Part shown: positions 55,737 to 64,000 of the stretch, one piece after another
How positions within the stretch are numbered: position 1 is the stretch's first letter
Layout of the letters: every line of letters starts with the position of its first letter
NCBI RefSeq assembly: GCF_019890675.1
Contig: NZ_JAIOAA010000003.1
Location: 496,001 to 560,000, forward strand
DNA: 64,000 nt
Direction: 5' to 3'
Origin: Micromonospora sp. PLK6-60
GTDB taxonomy: Bacteria > Actinomycetota > Actinomycetes > Mycobacteriales > Micromonosporaceae
Made by a program: the position numbers and the translations under genes
The notes under the pieces: model-generated
Seen by the model: only the letters and a program-made list of their open reading frames with translations
Told to the model about the DNA's origin: nothing
Databases searched by the model: none

Positions 55737-55888
55737 GCCTCGGGCCGGGTGAGCCGCGCCGCCAGCCGGGATGAGGAGCCGCGCCTCGGGCCGGGTGAGC
55801 CACGCCGCCAGCCGGGATGAGGAGCCGCGCCTCGGGCCGGGTGAGCCGCGCCGCCGGCCGGGTGAGCCGCGCCTCGGGCCGGGTGAGC
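55737..55888. repeat. 46-bp tandem repeats in the intergenic region
   Basis: Units of 46, 46 and 42 bp and a partial fourth start at 55737, 55783, 55829 and 55871, each beginning GCCTCGGGCCGGGTGAGCC. They begin 6 bases after the stop of the repetitive gene. The remaining 175 bases to the next start probably contain the helicase promoter (TACACT near 55935). Confidence 0.85.
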
Positions 55889-56063
55889 CCGCCCACTACC
55901 GGCCACAGGCGTGGGCGGAGCGGCCCGATCGCCGTACACTTGTCGGGATCACTGACCTGGCGCGCGTTCTGCCGCGCCCATGGGCGATCTTGCGGGCGAA
56001 TCAGCGGCGTTCAGCGCGGCGGGCCATCGCGAAGATGCGCCCCGCCCGCTCGAAAGGCTTTTG

Positions 56064-57842
56064 TTGACCACCTTCGCTGACCCCGGCACGTTCCCGTCCG
56101 CCCTCGACACCTCCACCGAGCCCGCCGGCACCCCGGACTTCGCCGCTCTCGGCCTGCCCGACCAGCTGGTCCGCGCGCTCGCCCGGCAGGGCATCACCAC
56201 GCCGTTCGAGATCCAGCGGGCCACCCTGCCGGACGCGCTCGCCGGCCGGGACGTCCTCGGCCGGGGCCAGACCGGCTCCGGCAAGACCCTGGCCTTCGGG
56301 CTGCCGATCATCGCCCGGCTGGCCGACCGCAACCGGGCCCGGCCGCTGCACCCGCGCGCCCTGGTGCTGGTGCCCACCCGTGAGCTGGCCATGCAGGTCA
56401 ACGACGCGCTGCTGCCGCTGGGCAAGGCCGTGGGCATCTTCCTCAAGACCGCCGTCGGTGGGGTGCCGTACGACCGGCAGATCGACGCGCTGCGGCGCGG
56501 GGTCGAGATCGTGGTCGCCACCCCGGGCCGGCTCGGCGACCTGATCGCCCGTGGCGTGTGCCGCCTGGACGACGTCGAGGTGACCGTGCTCGACGAGGCC
56601 GACCAGATGGCCGACATGGGCTTCCTGCCCGAGGTCACCGAGCTGCTGGCGAAGACGCCGGCGGACAGCCAGCGGCTGCTCTTCTCGGCCACCCTCGACG
56701 GGGACGTGGACGCGTTGGTCCGGCGGTTCATGACCGACCCGGTCACCCACTCCACCGCCCCCTCCACCGCGTCGGTGTCCACCATGGACCACCACGTGCT
56801 GCTGATCCCGCCGCATGACAAGTTCTCCGTCGTCGCCTCGATCGCCGCGCGGGACGGCCGGACGATGGTCTTCGCCCGTACCCAGTTGGGGGTGGACCGG
56901 CTGGTCGACCAGCTCGCGGCGGTCGGCGTCCGGGCCGGCGGGTTGCACGGCGGCAAGACCCAGCGGATGCGCACCCGCACCCTGGCCGAGTTCCGCGAGG
57001 GCCGGACGAGCGTGCTGGTCGCCACGGACGTCGCGGCCCGCGGCATCCACGTCGACGGGGTTTCCCTGGTGCTGCACGTGGACCCGCCGAAGGACCCGAA
57101 GGACTACCTGCACCGGGCGGGGCGTACCGCCCGGGCCGGCGAGTCCGGCGCGGTGGCCACGCTGGTGCTGCCGAAGCAGCGCCGCACCACGCTGGCCATG
57201 CTGGAGCGGGCGGGCGTCGAGCCGGCCGAGCTCCGGGTCCGGGCCGGCGACGCGGCGCTGGCCGAGCTGACCGGCGCGCGCGAGCCGAGCGGGGTGCCGG
57301 TACGGGACGAGCCGGAGCCGCGCCGCGGCGGCCCGCGCGGTTCCGCCGACCGGGACGGACGCGGTGACCGCCGCTTCGGCGGTCGGGCCGGCGGCGAGCG
57401 CCGCTTCGGCGGCGACCGGCACGTCGACCGGGGCGAGCGCCGCGACGACCGCCGCTTCGGCGACCAGCACGGCCGCGACGACCGCCGGTTCGGTGAGCGG
57501 CCGGCCCGCGACGACCGGCGCTACGGCGACCAGCACGGCCGCGACGACCGGCGCTTCGGCGGCCAGCCGGCCCGCGACGACCGGCGCTTCGGTGAGCGGC
57601 GGCACGACGACCGGCCCGACGCCGGACGGGGCTTCGGCGACCGCCGCCGCGAGGACCGCCCGCCGGCCGAGCGGCGCTACGGCGACCAGGGCGGCCACGG
57701 CGAGCGGCGCTACGGCGACCAGGGTGACTTCCGGTCGGCCGAGCGCCGGGGCGGGTTCCGGCCCGAGGGGCGGGGCCGCGACGACCGGCCGCGGGACGAC
57801 CGGCGCGGCTTCGGTGGCCGCCCGCCAGCCCGCACCCACTGA
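56064..57842 (+). CDS. DEAD-box RNA helicase with RGG-like tail
   Basis: A 592-residue DEAD-box helicase. The Q motif is near residue 50 (GITTPFEIQRATLP), with motif I GQTGSGKT, DEAD as VLDEADQMADMGF, SAT, ARGIHVDGV and HRAGRTAR. The C-terminal ~170 residues are repeats of GRDDRRFG(E/D) and RRYGDQ, an RGG-like RNA-binding tail. It resembles CsdA/RhlE-type helicases that unwind RNA in cold or ribosome assembly. The TTG at 56064 has CGAAAGG 6 bases upstream; an ATG at 55980 has no ribosome site. Confidence 0.88.
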   Translation: MTTFADPGTFPSALDTSTEPAGTPDFAALGLPDQLVRALARQGITTPFEIQRATLPDALAGRDVLGRGQTGSGKTLAFGLPIIARLADRNRARPLHPRALVLVPTRELAMQVNDALLPLGKAVGIFLKTAVGGVPYDRQIDALRRGVEIVVATPGRLGDLIARGVCRLDDVEVTVLDEADQMADMGFLPEVTELLAKTPADSQRLLFSATLDGDVDALVRRFMTDPVTHSTAPSTASVSTMDHHVLLIPPHDKFSVVASIAARDGRTMVFARTQLGVDRLVDQLAAVGVRAGGLHGGKTQRMRTRTLAEFREGRTSVLVATDVAARGIHVDGVSLVLHVDPPKDPKDYLHRAGRTARAGESGAVATLVLPKQRRTTLAMLERAGVEPAELRVRAGDAALAELTGAREPSGVPVRDEPEPRRGGPRGSADRDGRGDRRFGGRAGGERRFGGDRHVDRGERRDDRRFGDQHGRDDRRFGERPARDDRRYGDQHGRDDRRFGGQPARDDRRFGERRHDDRPDAGRGFGDRRREDRPPAERRYGDQGGHGERRYGDQGDFRSAERRGGFRPEGRGRDDRPRDDRRGFGGRPPARTH

Positions 57843-57952
57843 CGACCCGGCCCCCGAGGGGCACACCGCGAACGCCGCCGTCGAGCACCCGCTCGGCGGC
57901 GGCGTTCGCGCATCCGCTGCCGGTGTCGGTTCCGTCGCGTAACGTGCCGAGC

Positions 57953-58573
57953 ATGCCGAAGTCGCTCTTCTGGTCCCGGACCGACACCGCCGGCTCGGAG
58001 CACGTCGTGTTCGACGACGGCCCGGGGCTGACCGCCCAGGGCACGGCGCTGGCCGTGGACCCGATCCCGTACACCTGCCGTTACCGGCTGACCGTCGCGC
58101 CGGACTGGTCGACCAGCCGGCTGGAGGTCGACGCGGAGGGCGCCGGCTGGGCGCGGAGCGTACGCCTGGAGCGGGCCGGGGACGGGTGGCGGGTGCGGAC
58201 CGGTGAGGAGGGCGACCTGGACGCGGCGCTGCGGGCGGCCGGGCATCCGCCGGCCGGCCTGCCCGGCACGGACGACCCGGACCGGCTGGCCGAGGCGCTC
58301 GACGTCGACCTGGGTGGCTCCCCGCTTACCAACACGCTGCCGATCCGCCGGCTCGGGCTGAGCCGCCTCCCCGCCGACCAGGCACACCCGATCACGGCCG
58401 CCTGGGTGCTGCTGCCTGGCCTGGCGGTGATTCCCGCCGAGCAGGTCTACACCTCGCTCGGCCCGGGTCGGGTGCGCTACGCCAGCGACTCCTTCACCGC
58501 CGACCTGGAGGTCGACCCGGACGGTTTCGTGGTGCGGTACCCGGGGCTGGCGGAGCGGGTCGACCCGCGCTGA
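57953..58573 (+). CDS. Putative glycolipid-binding-type protein
   Basis: A 206-residue cytoplasmic protein matching the pattern of the putative glycolipid-binding family (PF06475, recalled from memory). It opens with WSRTDTAGSEHVVF, with SRLEVDAEGAGWARSVRLER in the middle and SPLTNTLPIRRLGL further on; the end (VRYASDSFTADLEVDPDGFVVRYPGL) is also conserved. The biochemical function of the family is not established. The ATG at 57953 has a weak ribosome site. Confidence 0.72.
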   Translation: MPKSLFWSRTDTAGSEHVVFDDGPGLTAQGTALAVDPIPYTCRYRLTVAPDWSTSRLEVDAEGAGWARSVRLERAGDGWRVRTGEEGDLDAALRAAGHPPAGLPGTDDPDRLAEALDVDLGGSPLTNTLPIRRLGLSRLPADQAHPITAAWVLLPGLAVIPAEQVYTSLGPGRVRYASDSFTADLEVDPDGFVVRYPGLAERVDPR

Positions 58574-58592
58574 CCCCGCGCCAGGACAGGGT

Positions 58593-59684
58593 CTAGGCGG
58601 GCCAGGCGCCGGTGGTCAGGAACCGGTCGATGGTGGCGAGGTGCGGGGCGAGGTCCAGCCCCTTCCCGGCCACCCACTCGTCGGAATAGTAGGTGTCGCC
58701 GTAGCGCTCCCCGGCGTCGCAGATCAGCGTCACCACCGAACCGGTCCGGCCGGCGGTCAGCAGCTCCGCGATCAGCCCGAACGCGCCCCAGAGGTTGGTG
58801 CCGGTGGAGCCGCCGACCCGGCGGCCGAGGATCCGGGACCCGGCCCGCATCGCGGCCAGCGACGCCGCGTCGGGCACCTGCACCATCCGGTCCACCACCG
58901 AGGGCAGGAAGGACGCCTCGACGGTCGGCCGGCCGATGCCCTCGATCCGCGAGCCCCGGCCGGTCCGGACCGACCAGTCGGCGGCCTGCCAGGCCGGATA
59001 GAACGCGGAGTGCTCCGGGTCGACCACGCACAGCTTGGTGGCCAGCCGCCGGTAGCGGGCGTACCGGCCGATGGTGGCGCTGGTGCCGCCGGTGCCCGCG
59101 CCCACCACCACCCAGGCCGGCACGGGATGCCGTTCCAGGGCGAGCTGGGCATAGATCGACTCGGCGATGTTGTTGTTGCCCCGCCAGTCGGTGGCCCGCT
59201 CGGCGTAGGTGAACTGGTCCATGAAGTGCCCGCCGGTGTCCTCGGCCAGCCAGCGGGCCTCGATGACCACCCGGGCCGGGTCGTCGACCAGGTGGCAGCG
59301 GCCGCCGTGGAACTCGATCTGGGTGATCTTCTCGGGCGAGGTGGACGCGGGCATCACCGCGATGAACGGCAGCCCGAGCATCCGGGCGAAGTACGCCTCG
59401 GAGACCGCGGTGGAGCCGGAGGACGCCTCGACGATTGTCGTCTCCGGGCCGATCCAGCCGTTGCAGAGCCCGTAGAGGAAGAGCGAGCGGGCCAGCCGGT
59501 GCTTCAGCGAGCCGGTGGGGTGCACCGACTCGTCCTTGAGATAGAGGTCGATCCCCCAGGCCCGGGGCAGCGGGAAGGGCAGCAGATGGGTGTCGGCGGA
59601 CCGGTTGGCGTCGGCCTCGACCGTGGCGATCGCCTCGGTCACCCACGTCCGGCTGGCCTCGTCGCACCGGTCCAGATGTGTCAC
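58593..59684 (-). CDS. PLP-dependent cysteine desulfhydrase/synthase-like enzyme
   Basis: A 363-residue fold-type II PLP enzyme of the Cds1/cysteine-synthase family. The likely PLP lysine is K61 in [10 protein letters not shown], the phosphate-binding loop is [18 protein letters not shown], and the Asn position is [11 protein letters not shown]. Mycobacterial Cds1 releases H2S, pyruvate and ammonia from cysteine (family knowledge). Classical CysK motif order is also compatible, so the reaction is not certain. It is a monocistronic gene whose stop is 20 bases from the convergent glycolipid-binding-like gene. Confidence 0.8.
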   Translation of the reverse strand: MTHLDRCDEASRTWVTEAIATVEADANRSADTHLLPFPLPRAWGIDLYLKDESVHPTGSLKHRLARSLFLYGLCNGWIGPETTIVEASSGSTAVSEAYFARMLGLPFIAVMPASTSPEKITQIEFHGGRCHLVDDPARVVIEARWLAEDTGGHFMDQFTYAERATDWRGNNNIAESIYAQLALERHPVPAWVVVGAGTGGTSATIGRYARYRRLATKLCVVDPEHSAFYPAWQAADWSVRTGRGSRIEGIGRPTVEASFLPSVVDRMVQVPDAASLAAMRAGSRILGRRVGGSTGTNLWGAFGLIAELLTAGRTGSVVTLICDAGERYGDTYYSDEWVAGKGLDLAPHLATIDRFLTTGAWPA

Positions 59685-59706
59685 GCCGGCAACGTTACAA
59701 GTGAGC

Positions 59707-60549
59707 TCAGCTCGGCTCCGGCCCGACCCGGCGGCGCTGCCGCCGCTGGCCGGCCAGCCCGGCCGCCCGGACCACCGGCAGCAGGCCCAGCGCGGCCCGG
59801 GGGAAGGCGTCGAGAAGGCGTACCTGCACGCCCCGCCACCGGGGCAGGGTGACCACCGGGCGGGGGCGCCGGGCCAGCCGGGCGGCCCGCGCGGCCACCC
59901 GCTCGGGGCTGAGCATCGCGCCGGTGAACGAGGCCACCGCCCCGGGGTCGTCCAGCCGGTCGTGCAGCATCGGCGTCCAGATCCCGTCCGGGCACAGGCA
60001 CGACACGTGTACGTCCCGCAGGCCGGCCAGCCGCAGGTCGGCGAGGGTGCCGACGCTGAAGGCCAGCAGCGCGTGCTTGCTGGCGGCGTAGACCGTCTCG
60101 CCGGGGGCGGCGACCAGCCCGGCCAGCGACACCACGTTGAGCACGTGCCCGCGACCGCGCGGGCGCAGCACGTCCAGCGCGGCCATGGTGCCGTTCATCG
60201 CGCCGAGCGCGTTCACCTCGACCACCCGCCGCCGGGTCGCCGCGTCGTGCGTCCAGGAGGCCCCGGTGACCAGGATGCCGGCGTTGTTCACCCACAGCCC
60301 GAGCCCGCCCGGGGTGTCGGCCGCCGTCGCGGCCACCTCGGCGCAGGCCGCCTCGTCCCGCACGTCGAGCGCCCGGGACCAGCCGCCCAGCGGTGCGGCG
60401 GCGGCGCGGGCCGCGTCGGGGTCCAGGTCGGTCAGGAGTACGCGCCACCCGTCCGCGTGCAGCGCGGCGGCGATGGCCCGGCCGAGCCCACCGGCCGCCC
60501 CGGTCACCACGGCCACCTCCCGCGCTGCTCCCCGTGCCGGCCACGTCAT
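59707..60549 (-). CDS. Short-chain dehydrogenase/reductase
   Basis: A 280-residue SDR with cofactor motif TGAAGGLG near residue 17, NNAG at ~93 and the YAASK active-site pair with an upstream Ser. The C-terminal ~60 residues are basic and hydrophobic, consistent with membrane association, as in SDRs that act on lipids. The ATG at 60549 ([17 protein letters not shown]) is the best start; the upstream frame runs into repeats. The substrate is unknown. The ribosome site is weak. Confidence 0.8.
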   Translation of the reverse strand: MTWPARGAAREVAVVTGAAGGLGRAIAAALHADGWRVLLTDLDPDAARAAAAPLGGWSRALDVRDEAACAEVAATAADTPGGLGLWVNNAGILVTGASWTHDAATRRRVVEVNALGAMNGTMAALDVLRPRGRGHVLNVVSLAGLVAAPGETVYAASKHALLAFSVGTLADLRLAGLRDVHVSCLCPDGIWTPMLHDRLDDPGAVASFTGAMLSPERVAARAARLARRPRPVVTLPRWRGVQVRLLDAFPRAALGLLPVVRAAGLAGQRRQRRRVGPEPS

Positions 60550-60602
60550 CGGCGCACGATATCGCCGCGACCTCGGCCACGCCAGAGCCCACCCCTCCCC
60601 GC

Positions 60603-60716
60603 CCGGACACCCCAACACGCTGCAAGCCGGCCCCTTCCCGGCCGAGGACACCGCGACACGTCGCAGCCGGCACCTCCCCGCCCCCGGACACCGCGACATG
60701 CCGCAAGCCGGCCCCT
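60603..60716 (+). repeat. Array of the 35-bp intergenic repeat (second site)
   Basis: Three units, roughly 40 bp apart, at about 60603-60635, 60642-60678 and 60682-60716; the last matches the 8978 units best, sharing GGACACCGCGACATGCCGCA. Degenerate continuation runs to about 60800. The ~590-bp gap 60550-61138 holds these repeats and the long palindrome at 60848, and no convincing gene. Confidence 0.65.
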
Positions 60717-60847
60717 CTACAGCCGCCGACACCCCGACAACGACCCGGACGCGGGCGGCGACCGGACGCCCGACACGTCGCGCCCCGCGAGGCCGCAGGC
60801 GACCGGACGCATCGACACGCCGACACCACACCCCGCATGGGTGCGTT

Positions 60848-60962
60848 CCACGCCCTACCAACTTGATGCCGTAGACGAATCATTCGGTGGCTCCGTAGCG
60901 CCGACCTGCGGCAAAGAGCGGGGTCGTTGATTCGTTTGTGAGGTCAAGTTGGTAGGGCGTGG
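60848..60962. repeat. 115-bp long palindromic element
   Basis: CCACGCCCTACCAACTTGA (60848-60866) and its exact reverse complement (60944-60962) flank an 8-base mismatch and an inner pair ACGAATCA/TGATTCGT, giving 35-base arms with 27 matches. The centre (60883-60927) is GC-rich with no frame. It resembles a MITE-like or REP-like element. Confidence 0.7.
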
Positions 60963-61138
60963 ATGAGGTACCTGCCGGCCTCGTGCCCGCAGGCCGGGTG
61001 GCCCCGGGCCAGCCCGCCCGAAACAGCCCCCTCGGCGGGTCGCCGAGCACGGTGATGCCGCGAGCCGACCATCCGCGACCGCGGGGTCCATCGGCGACCG
61101 CGGCCACGTGGGCCCCGGCCGGGGCGGTCAGGGGACGG

Positions 61139-61597
61139 TCAGGGGGTGGGGGGTGCGAGGGGTTGGGGGCGGTTCTCCCACTTCGTCGACAGCGCGATCC
61201 CGGTCCGGGTGGAGGCCACCCCGGCCGTCCGGTTCAACCGCACGATCAGCTGTTCGAGCTCGGCGATCGTGCCGACCCGCGCCTTCAGCAGGAACGACTC
61301 CACGCCGGCCATGAAATAGCAGGACTCGATCTCCGGCATCTGCCGGAACGCCTCCAGCACGTCGTCGGTGTCGGCGGTGGAGTCCTCGACGATGCCGATC
61401 AGCGCGGTGACCCCGAGCCCGATCGCCTCCGGCTCGACCTCGGCCCGGTACGCCCGGATCACGCCGCTGGACTCCAGCTTGCCGACCCGCTCGTGCACGG
61501 CCGGAGCGGAGAGCCCGACCTGCCGGGCCAGCTCGGCGTACGACAGACGGGCGTTGCCGCGGAGCAGCTCCACGAGGCTCAGGTCGATGGCGTCCAC
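61139..61597 (-). CDS. Lrp/AsnC-family transcriptional regulator
   Basis: A 152-residue Lrp/AsnC protein. The N-terminal HTH (IDLSLVELLRGNARLSYAELARQVGLSAPAVHERVGKLESSGVI) and C-terminal RAM ligand-binding domain (ending near KARVGTIAELEQLIVRLNRTAGVAST) are complete. The GTG at 61597 gives the conserved start VDAIDLSLVELL; an ATG at 61654 would add 19 unconserved residues. It is likely to respond to an amino acid or small metabolite. It is divergent from bldC. Confidence 0.85.
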   Translation of the reverse strand: MDAIDLSLVELLRGNARLSYAELARQVGLSAPAVHERVGKLESSGVIRAYRAEVEPEAIGLGVTALIGIVEDSTADTDDVLEAFRQMPEIESCYFMAGVESFLLKARVGTIAELEQLIVRLNRTAGVASTRTGIALSTKWENRPQPLAPPTP

Positions 61598-61865
61598 GGA
61601 CGGTGACCCTATCTGCCCCGGCGTAACGCCCGGCGCTCGGCGTCCGTTGGACATGACAGCAGGTAACAGTTCGCAGACTCGCAGTCAGGGGACCCCGCCG
61701 CCGGTACCATTTACTAACTTCCCACTCAGTGCTTTTTTCGCGTTTGGCGGACAGGCCAGGTCGCTGGTGCTGTAATTGCCATACGTCCCTCATGACGGCT
61801 CTGGGCTCGCACCGGCCGGGGGCAGTGTGTTCAGCCGGGGGCTTCGTCGACGCGAGGAGGGGGCT

Positions 61866-62132
61866 GTGGACACTGGAGATCGCCTGCTGACACCGGGTGA
61901 GGTCGCTGCGCTGTTTCGGGTGGACCCGAAAACTGTGACGAGATGGGCGGCGGCCGGCCGGATAGGCAGCATCCGGACTCCAGGCGGGCATCGCCGGTTT
62001 CGGGAATCCGAGGTGCGGGCCCTGCTTGAGGGGGAGGGCATGCTGGACGAGGCGGAGGAGATGGGCAAGCCGCGAAATGCGGGCCCGACCGCCTCGACCG
62101 GCCCTGGCCCGGCCAACGCCGGCATGTACTGA
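61866..62132 (+). CDS. bldC: BldC-type MerR-like DNA-binding protein
   Basis: An 88-residue protein carrying a single MerR-type winged helix: LLTPGEVAALFRVDPKTVTRWAAAGRI followed by SIRTPGGHRRFRESEVRALL. This matches Streptomyces BldC, a small developmental regulator that binds direct repeats cooperatively (family knowledge). The GTG at 61866 follows GAGGAGGGGG, a very strong ribosome site. The C-terminal tail (~25 residues) is longer than in Streptomyces. It is transcribed toward the convergent ubiX gene. Confidence 0.9.
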   Translation: MDTGDRLLTPGEVAALFRVDPKTVTRWAAAGRIGSIRTPGGHRRFRESEVRALLEGEGMLDEAEEMGKPRNAGPTASTGPGPANAGMY

Positions 62133-62159
62133 GTGGTGCCGAGGGTACGCGGACCGGGC

Positions 62160-62789
62160 TCAGGACCGGTCCGCTCCCAGCTGTCCTGACCACCGGCGGA
62201 ACAGGGTGTGCGGCACGCCGAGGGCGTCGAGCACCTTGCCGGCCACGAAGTCGACAAGTTGCGGGGCCGAGGCGGCGGCGCCGGCGCCGTAGAAGCCGGG
62301 GCTGGCCGGCAGCACCACCGCGCCGGCGTCGTGCAACGCGATCAGGTGCTCCAGGTGGCTGCGGGTCACCGGGGTCTCCCGGGGCACCACCACCACCGGC
62401 CGGCGTTCCTTGAGGTTGACCTCCGCCGACCGTTGCAGCAGATCCTTGGAGAGCCCGATGGCGATCCCGGCGCAGGCCGCGGTGCTCGCCGGGACCACCG
62501 CCATCCCGCGTACCCGGTAGGAGCCGCTGCTCGGGCCGGCCGCGAGGTCCCCGGCGGGCCAGTGCCGCAGGTCCGCGTCGGCCAGGTCCCGGCCGAGCCA
62601 GCCGGCAAGGTCCTCGGCCCAGTGCCCGTCGCGGAACGGCCGCCCGGTCTCGTCCAGGATCGTCAGCCGCGCCGCCCGGGACACGATCAGGTCGACGGGC
62701 TGCCCGGCGTCGAGCAGCCCGCGGAGGACCGCTGCGGCGTACGGCGTCCCGGACGCCCCGGACACTCCCACCACCCATGGTTCGCGCAC
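62160..62789 (-). CDS. ubiX: Flavin prenyltransferase (UbiX/MqnM-like)
   Basis: UbiX-type enzymes make prenylated FMN, the cofactor of UbiD-like decarboxylases. The 209-residue protein has VVGVSGASGTPYAAAVLRGLL at the N-terminus, MAVVPASTAACAGIAIGLSKDLLQRSAEVNLKERRPVVVVPRETP in the middle, and a SPGFY-like segment after it. It sits in an operon with mqnP and the MqnL-type decarboxylase, so it probably supplies the cofactor for the latter in the menaquinone route. It lies 4 bases after mqnP. Confidence 0.92.
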   Translation of the reverse strand: MREPWVVGVSGASGTPYAAAVLRGLLDAGQPVDLIVSRAARLTILDETGRPFRDGHWAEDLAGWLGRDLADADLRHWPAGDLAAGPSSGSYRVRGMAVVPASTAACAGIAIGLSKDLLQRSAEVNLKERRPVVVVPRETPVTRSHLEHLIALHDAGAVVLPASPGFYGAGAAASAPQLVDFVAGKVLDALGVPHTLFRRWSGQLGADRS

Positions 62790-62793
62790 CGGC

Positions 62794-63699
62794 TCACGCT
62801 CGCAGACCGAGGCGGAGCACCAGGTCGAGCAGGGCGAAGACGAACAGCGCGATGCCGACGAAGCCGTTGGCGGTGAAGAAGGCCCGGTTGACCTTGCTCA
62901 GGTCGGTCGGGCTGACCACCAGGTGCTGGTAGCCGAAGGCCACGGCGGTGAGCGCCAGCCCGATCCACCACAGCCAGCCGAAGCCGACCAGCGCGCCGAA
63001 CCAGATGAACAGCGCGAACGTCACCACGTGCGCGAACGTCGAGGCGTGCAGCGCGAAGCGCCGGCCGTAGCGGGCCGGGACGCTGTGCACCCCGATCTCC
63101 CGGTCGATCTCCGAGTCCTGGCAGGCGTAGATCAGGTCGAAGCCGCCGATCCACAGGCCGACGGCCGCGCCGAGCAGCCAGGCCGGCCAGGAGCCGTGGA
63201 GGGTGCCGGTGACCGCCAGCCAGGCGCCGACCGGGCCGACCGCCTGGGCGATCGCCAGGATGGCGTGCGGCCAGTTGGTGAACCGCTTGCCGTACGGGTA
63301 GACCACCAGCGGGATCACCGCGAGCGGCGCCAGCGCCAGGCAGAGCGGGTTGAGCAGCGCGGCGGCGGCGAGGAAGACCACAAGCGCGACGGCCGCGCCG
63401 GTCCACGCCGTCCGGACGCTCACCGCCCCGGTGACCAGCTCCCGGTTCGCCGTACGCGGGTTCCGGGCGTCGATCCGCCGGTCGAGGATCCGGTTGGCGG
63501 CCATCGCGAACGTCCGCGCGCCGACCATCGCCACGGTGATCAGCAGCAGGTCGAGCCAGCGCACCCGCCCGCCGTTGACCTGCATCGCGGTCAGCGCCGA
63601 CAGGTACGCGAACGGCAACGCGAAGACCGAGTGCTCGATCGCGACGAGCTTGAGGAAGGACGTGACGCGTCCGGGTCGCTCCTCGACGGCGGTCGCCAT
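62794..63699 (-). CDS. mqnP: UbiA-family prenyltransferase for menaquinone
   Basis: A 301-residue UbiA-superfamily membrane enzyme with about nine helices. Both Asp-rich motifs are visible: NRILDRRIDARN and DLIYACQDSEIDREIG. In the futalosine pathway MqnP attaches the prenyl chain to 1,4-dihydroxy-6-naphthoate, after or before decarboxylation (family knowledge). Its start overlaps the upstream stop in TGATG, and it lies with ubiX and mqnL, which supports the assignment. MenA is less likely, given the other mqn genes. Confidence 0.9.
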   Translation of the reverse strand: MATAVEERPGRVTSFLKLVAIEHSVFALPFAYLSALTAMQVNGGRVRWLDLLLITVAMVGARTFAMAANRILDRRIDARNPRTANRELVTGAVSVRTAWTGAAVALVVFLAAAALLNPLCLALAPLAVIPLVVYPYGKRFTNWPHAILAIAQAVGPVGAWLAVTGTLHGSWPAWLLGAAVGLWIGGFDLIYACQDSEIDREIGVHSVPARYGRRFALHASTFAHVVTFALFIWFGALVGFGWLWWIGLALTAVAFGYQHLVVSPTDLSKVNRAFFTANGFVGIALFVFALLDLVLRLGLRA

Positions 63700-64000
63700 C
63701 AGATCCCGTACTCCTTCCAGCGCTTGTCGACAAGCGAGACCACCTCGGGCGACATGGTCATCTCCTCCGGCCAGCCCCGGGTGTAGCCCTCCTCGGGCAG
63801 CTTGCGGGTCGCGTCGACACCCGCCTTGCCACCCCAGAACTGCTGGTACGAGGCGTGGTCGAGGTGGTCCACCGGGCCCTCGGTGAGGAGCAGGTCCCGG
63901 GCGTAGTCGACGTTGCCGAAGGCCCGGAACGCTACCTCGTTGTAGTCGTGCACGTCGCAGTCCTCGTCGACGATCACGATGAGCTTGGTCAGCGACATCA
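63699..64000 (-). CDS. mqnL: UbiD-family menaquinone decarboxylase (C-terminal part only)
   Basis: The last ~100 residues of a UbiD-family decarboxylase, which uses prenylated FMN. The segment LTKLIVIVDEDCDVHDYNEVAFRAFGNVD is the conserved C-terminal domain of UbiD proteins, and the gene begins beyond position 64000. It is coupled to mqnP by a TGATG overlap, with ubiX after that; this order is typical of the futalosine gene set. The active-site region lies outside the window, so assignment to MqnL rests on context. Confidence 0.85.
   Translation of the reverse strand, partial: MSLTKLIVIVDEDCDVHDYNEVAFRAFGNVDYARDLLLTEGPVDHLDHASYQQFWGGKAGVDATRKLPEEGYTRGWPEEMTMSPEVVSLVDKRWKEYGI

Noticed and set aside
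55737..55888. CRISPR array
   Set aside because: The 46-bp units are contiguous, with no unique spacers, and no cas gene is present.
60550..61138. Protein-coding frames in the repeat-rich gap
   Set aside because: Frames of 60-100 codons exist on both strands, but their sequence is repeat-derived and Arg/Pro/Thr-rich, with no ribosome site.

Overview
The window is very GC-rich and densely packed, with many GTG starts and 4-base stop/start overlaps. It encodes respiratory complex I, the futalosine menaquinone route, a BldC-type regulator, class E-type sortase substrates and a HelD/HelR-like helicase. This points to an actinobacterium, most likely a Micromonosporaceae member (inference from gene content and intergenic repeats; no 16S rRNA or tRNA gene was seen).

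Layout. 1-7.4 kb: the end of a nuo operon (nuoF partial, E, D, C, B, A), then a geranylgeranyl-reductase-type flavoenzyme (probable menaquinone reductase) and menG. 7.5-10.6 kb: two secreted LAxTG/LPxTG surface proteins. 10.7-11.9 kb: mqnC. 12.2-15.9 kb: paaABCDE for phenylacetyl-CoA epoxidation. 16.3-18.2 kb: two tandem beta-lactamase-fold serine hydrolases. 18.3 kb: mqnA. 19.2-21.1 kb: an MFS exporter with its HTH regulator. 21.3-26.1 kb: a HelR-like helicase, a two-gene ABC exporter and a double VOC protein. 26.2-29.2 kb: a vitamin B12 importer (btuFCD) under a cobalamin riboswitch. 29.3-32.7 kb: a secreted M14 carboxypeptidase and a C39-like protease. 32.8-33.5 kb: two small membrane proteins.

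33.6-50.4 kb is the most unusual part, a minus-strand envelope cluster. It holds pstC, pstA and pstB homologues interleaved with three large PstS-like proteins that lack lipoboxes, a DUF916-type protein, a WxL-like protein, LPxTG proteins, and a sortase-fold membrane protein in which the catalytic His and Cys are replaced. Three proteins at different places in the cluster share a ~115-residue N-terminal module that I do not recognise.

50.5-64 kb: mqnE, an NlpC/P60 hydrolase, a Pro/Ala-rich single-pass protein with tandem repeats, a DEAD-box helicase, a glycolipid-binding-like protein, a Cds1-like PLP enzyme, an SDR, an Lrp regulator, bldC, and a ubiX-mqnP-mqnL operon running off the right edge.

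How it fits together. Menaquinone functions recur through the window (mqnA, mqnC, mqnE, mqnP, ubiX, mqnL, menG and a menJ-like gene) along with complex I, which reduces the quinone. MqnB and MqnD were not seen here. The intergenic spaces are rich in repeats: a 55-bp hairpin in three copies directly after stop codons, a 35-bp element in two arrays 52 kb apart, and two long inverted repeats of about 115-127 bp.
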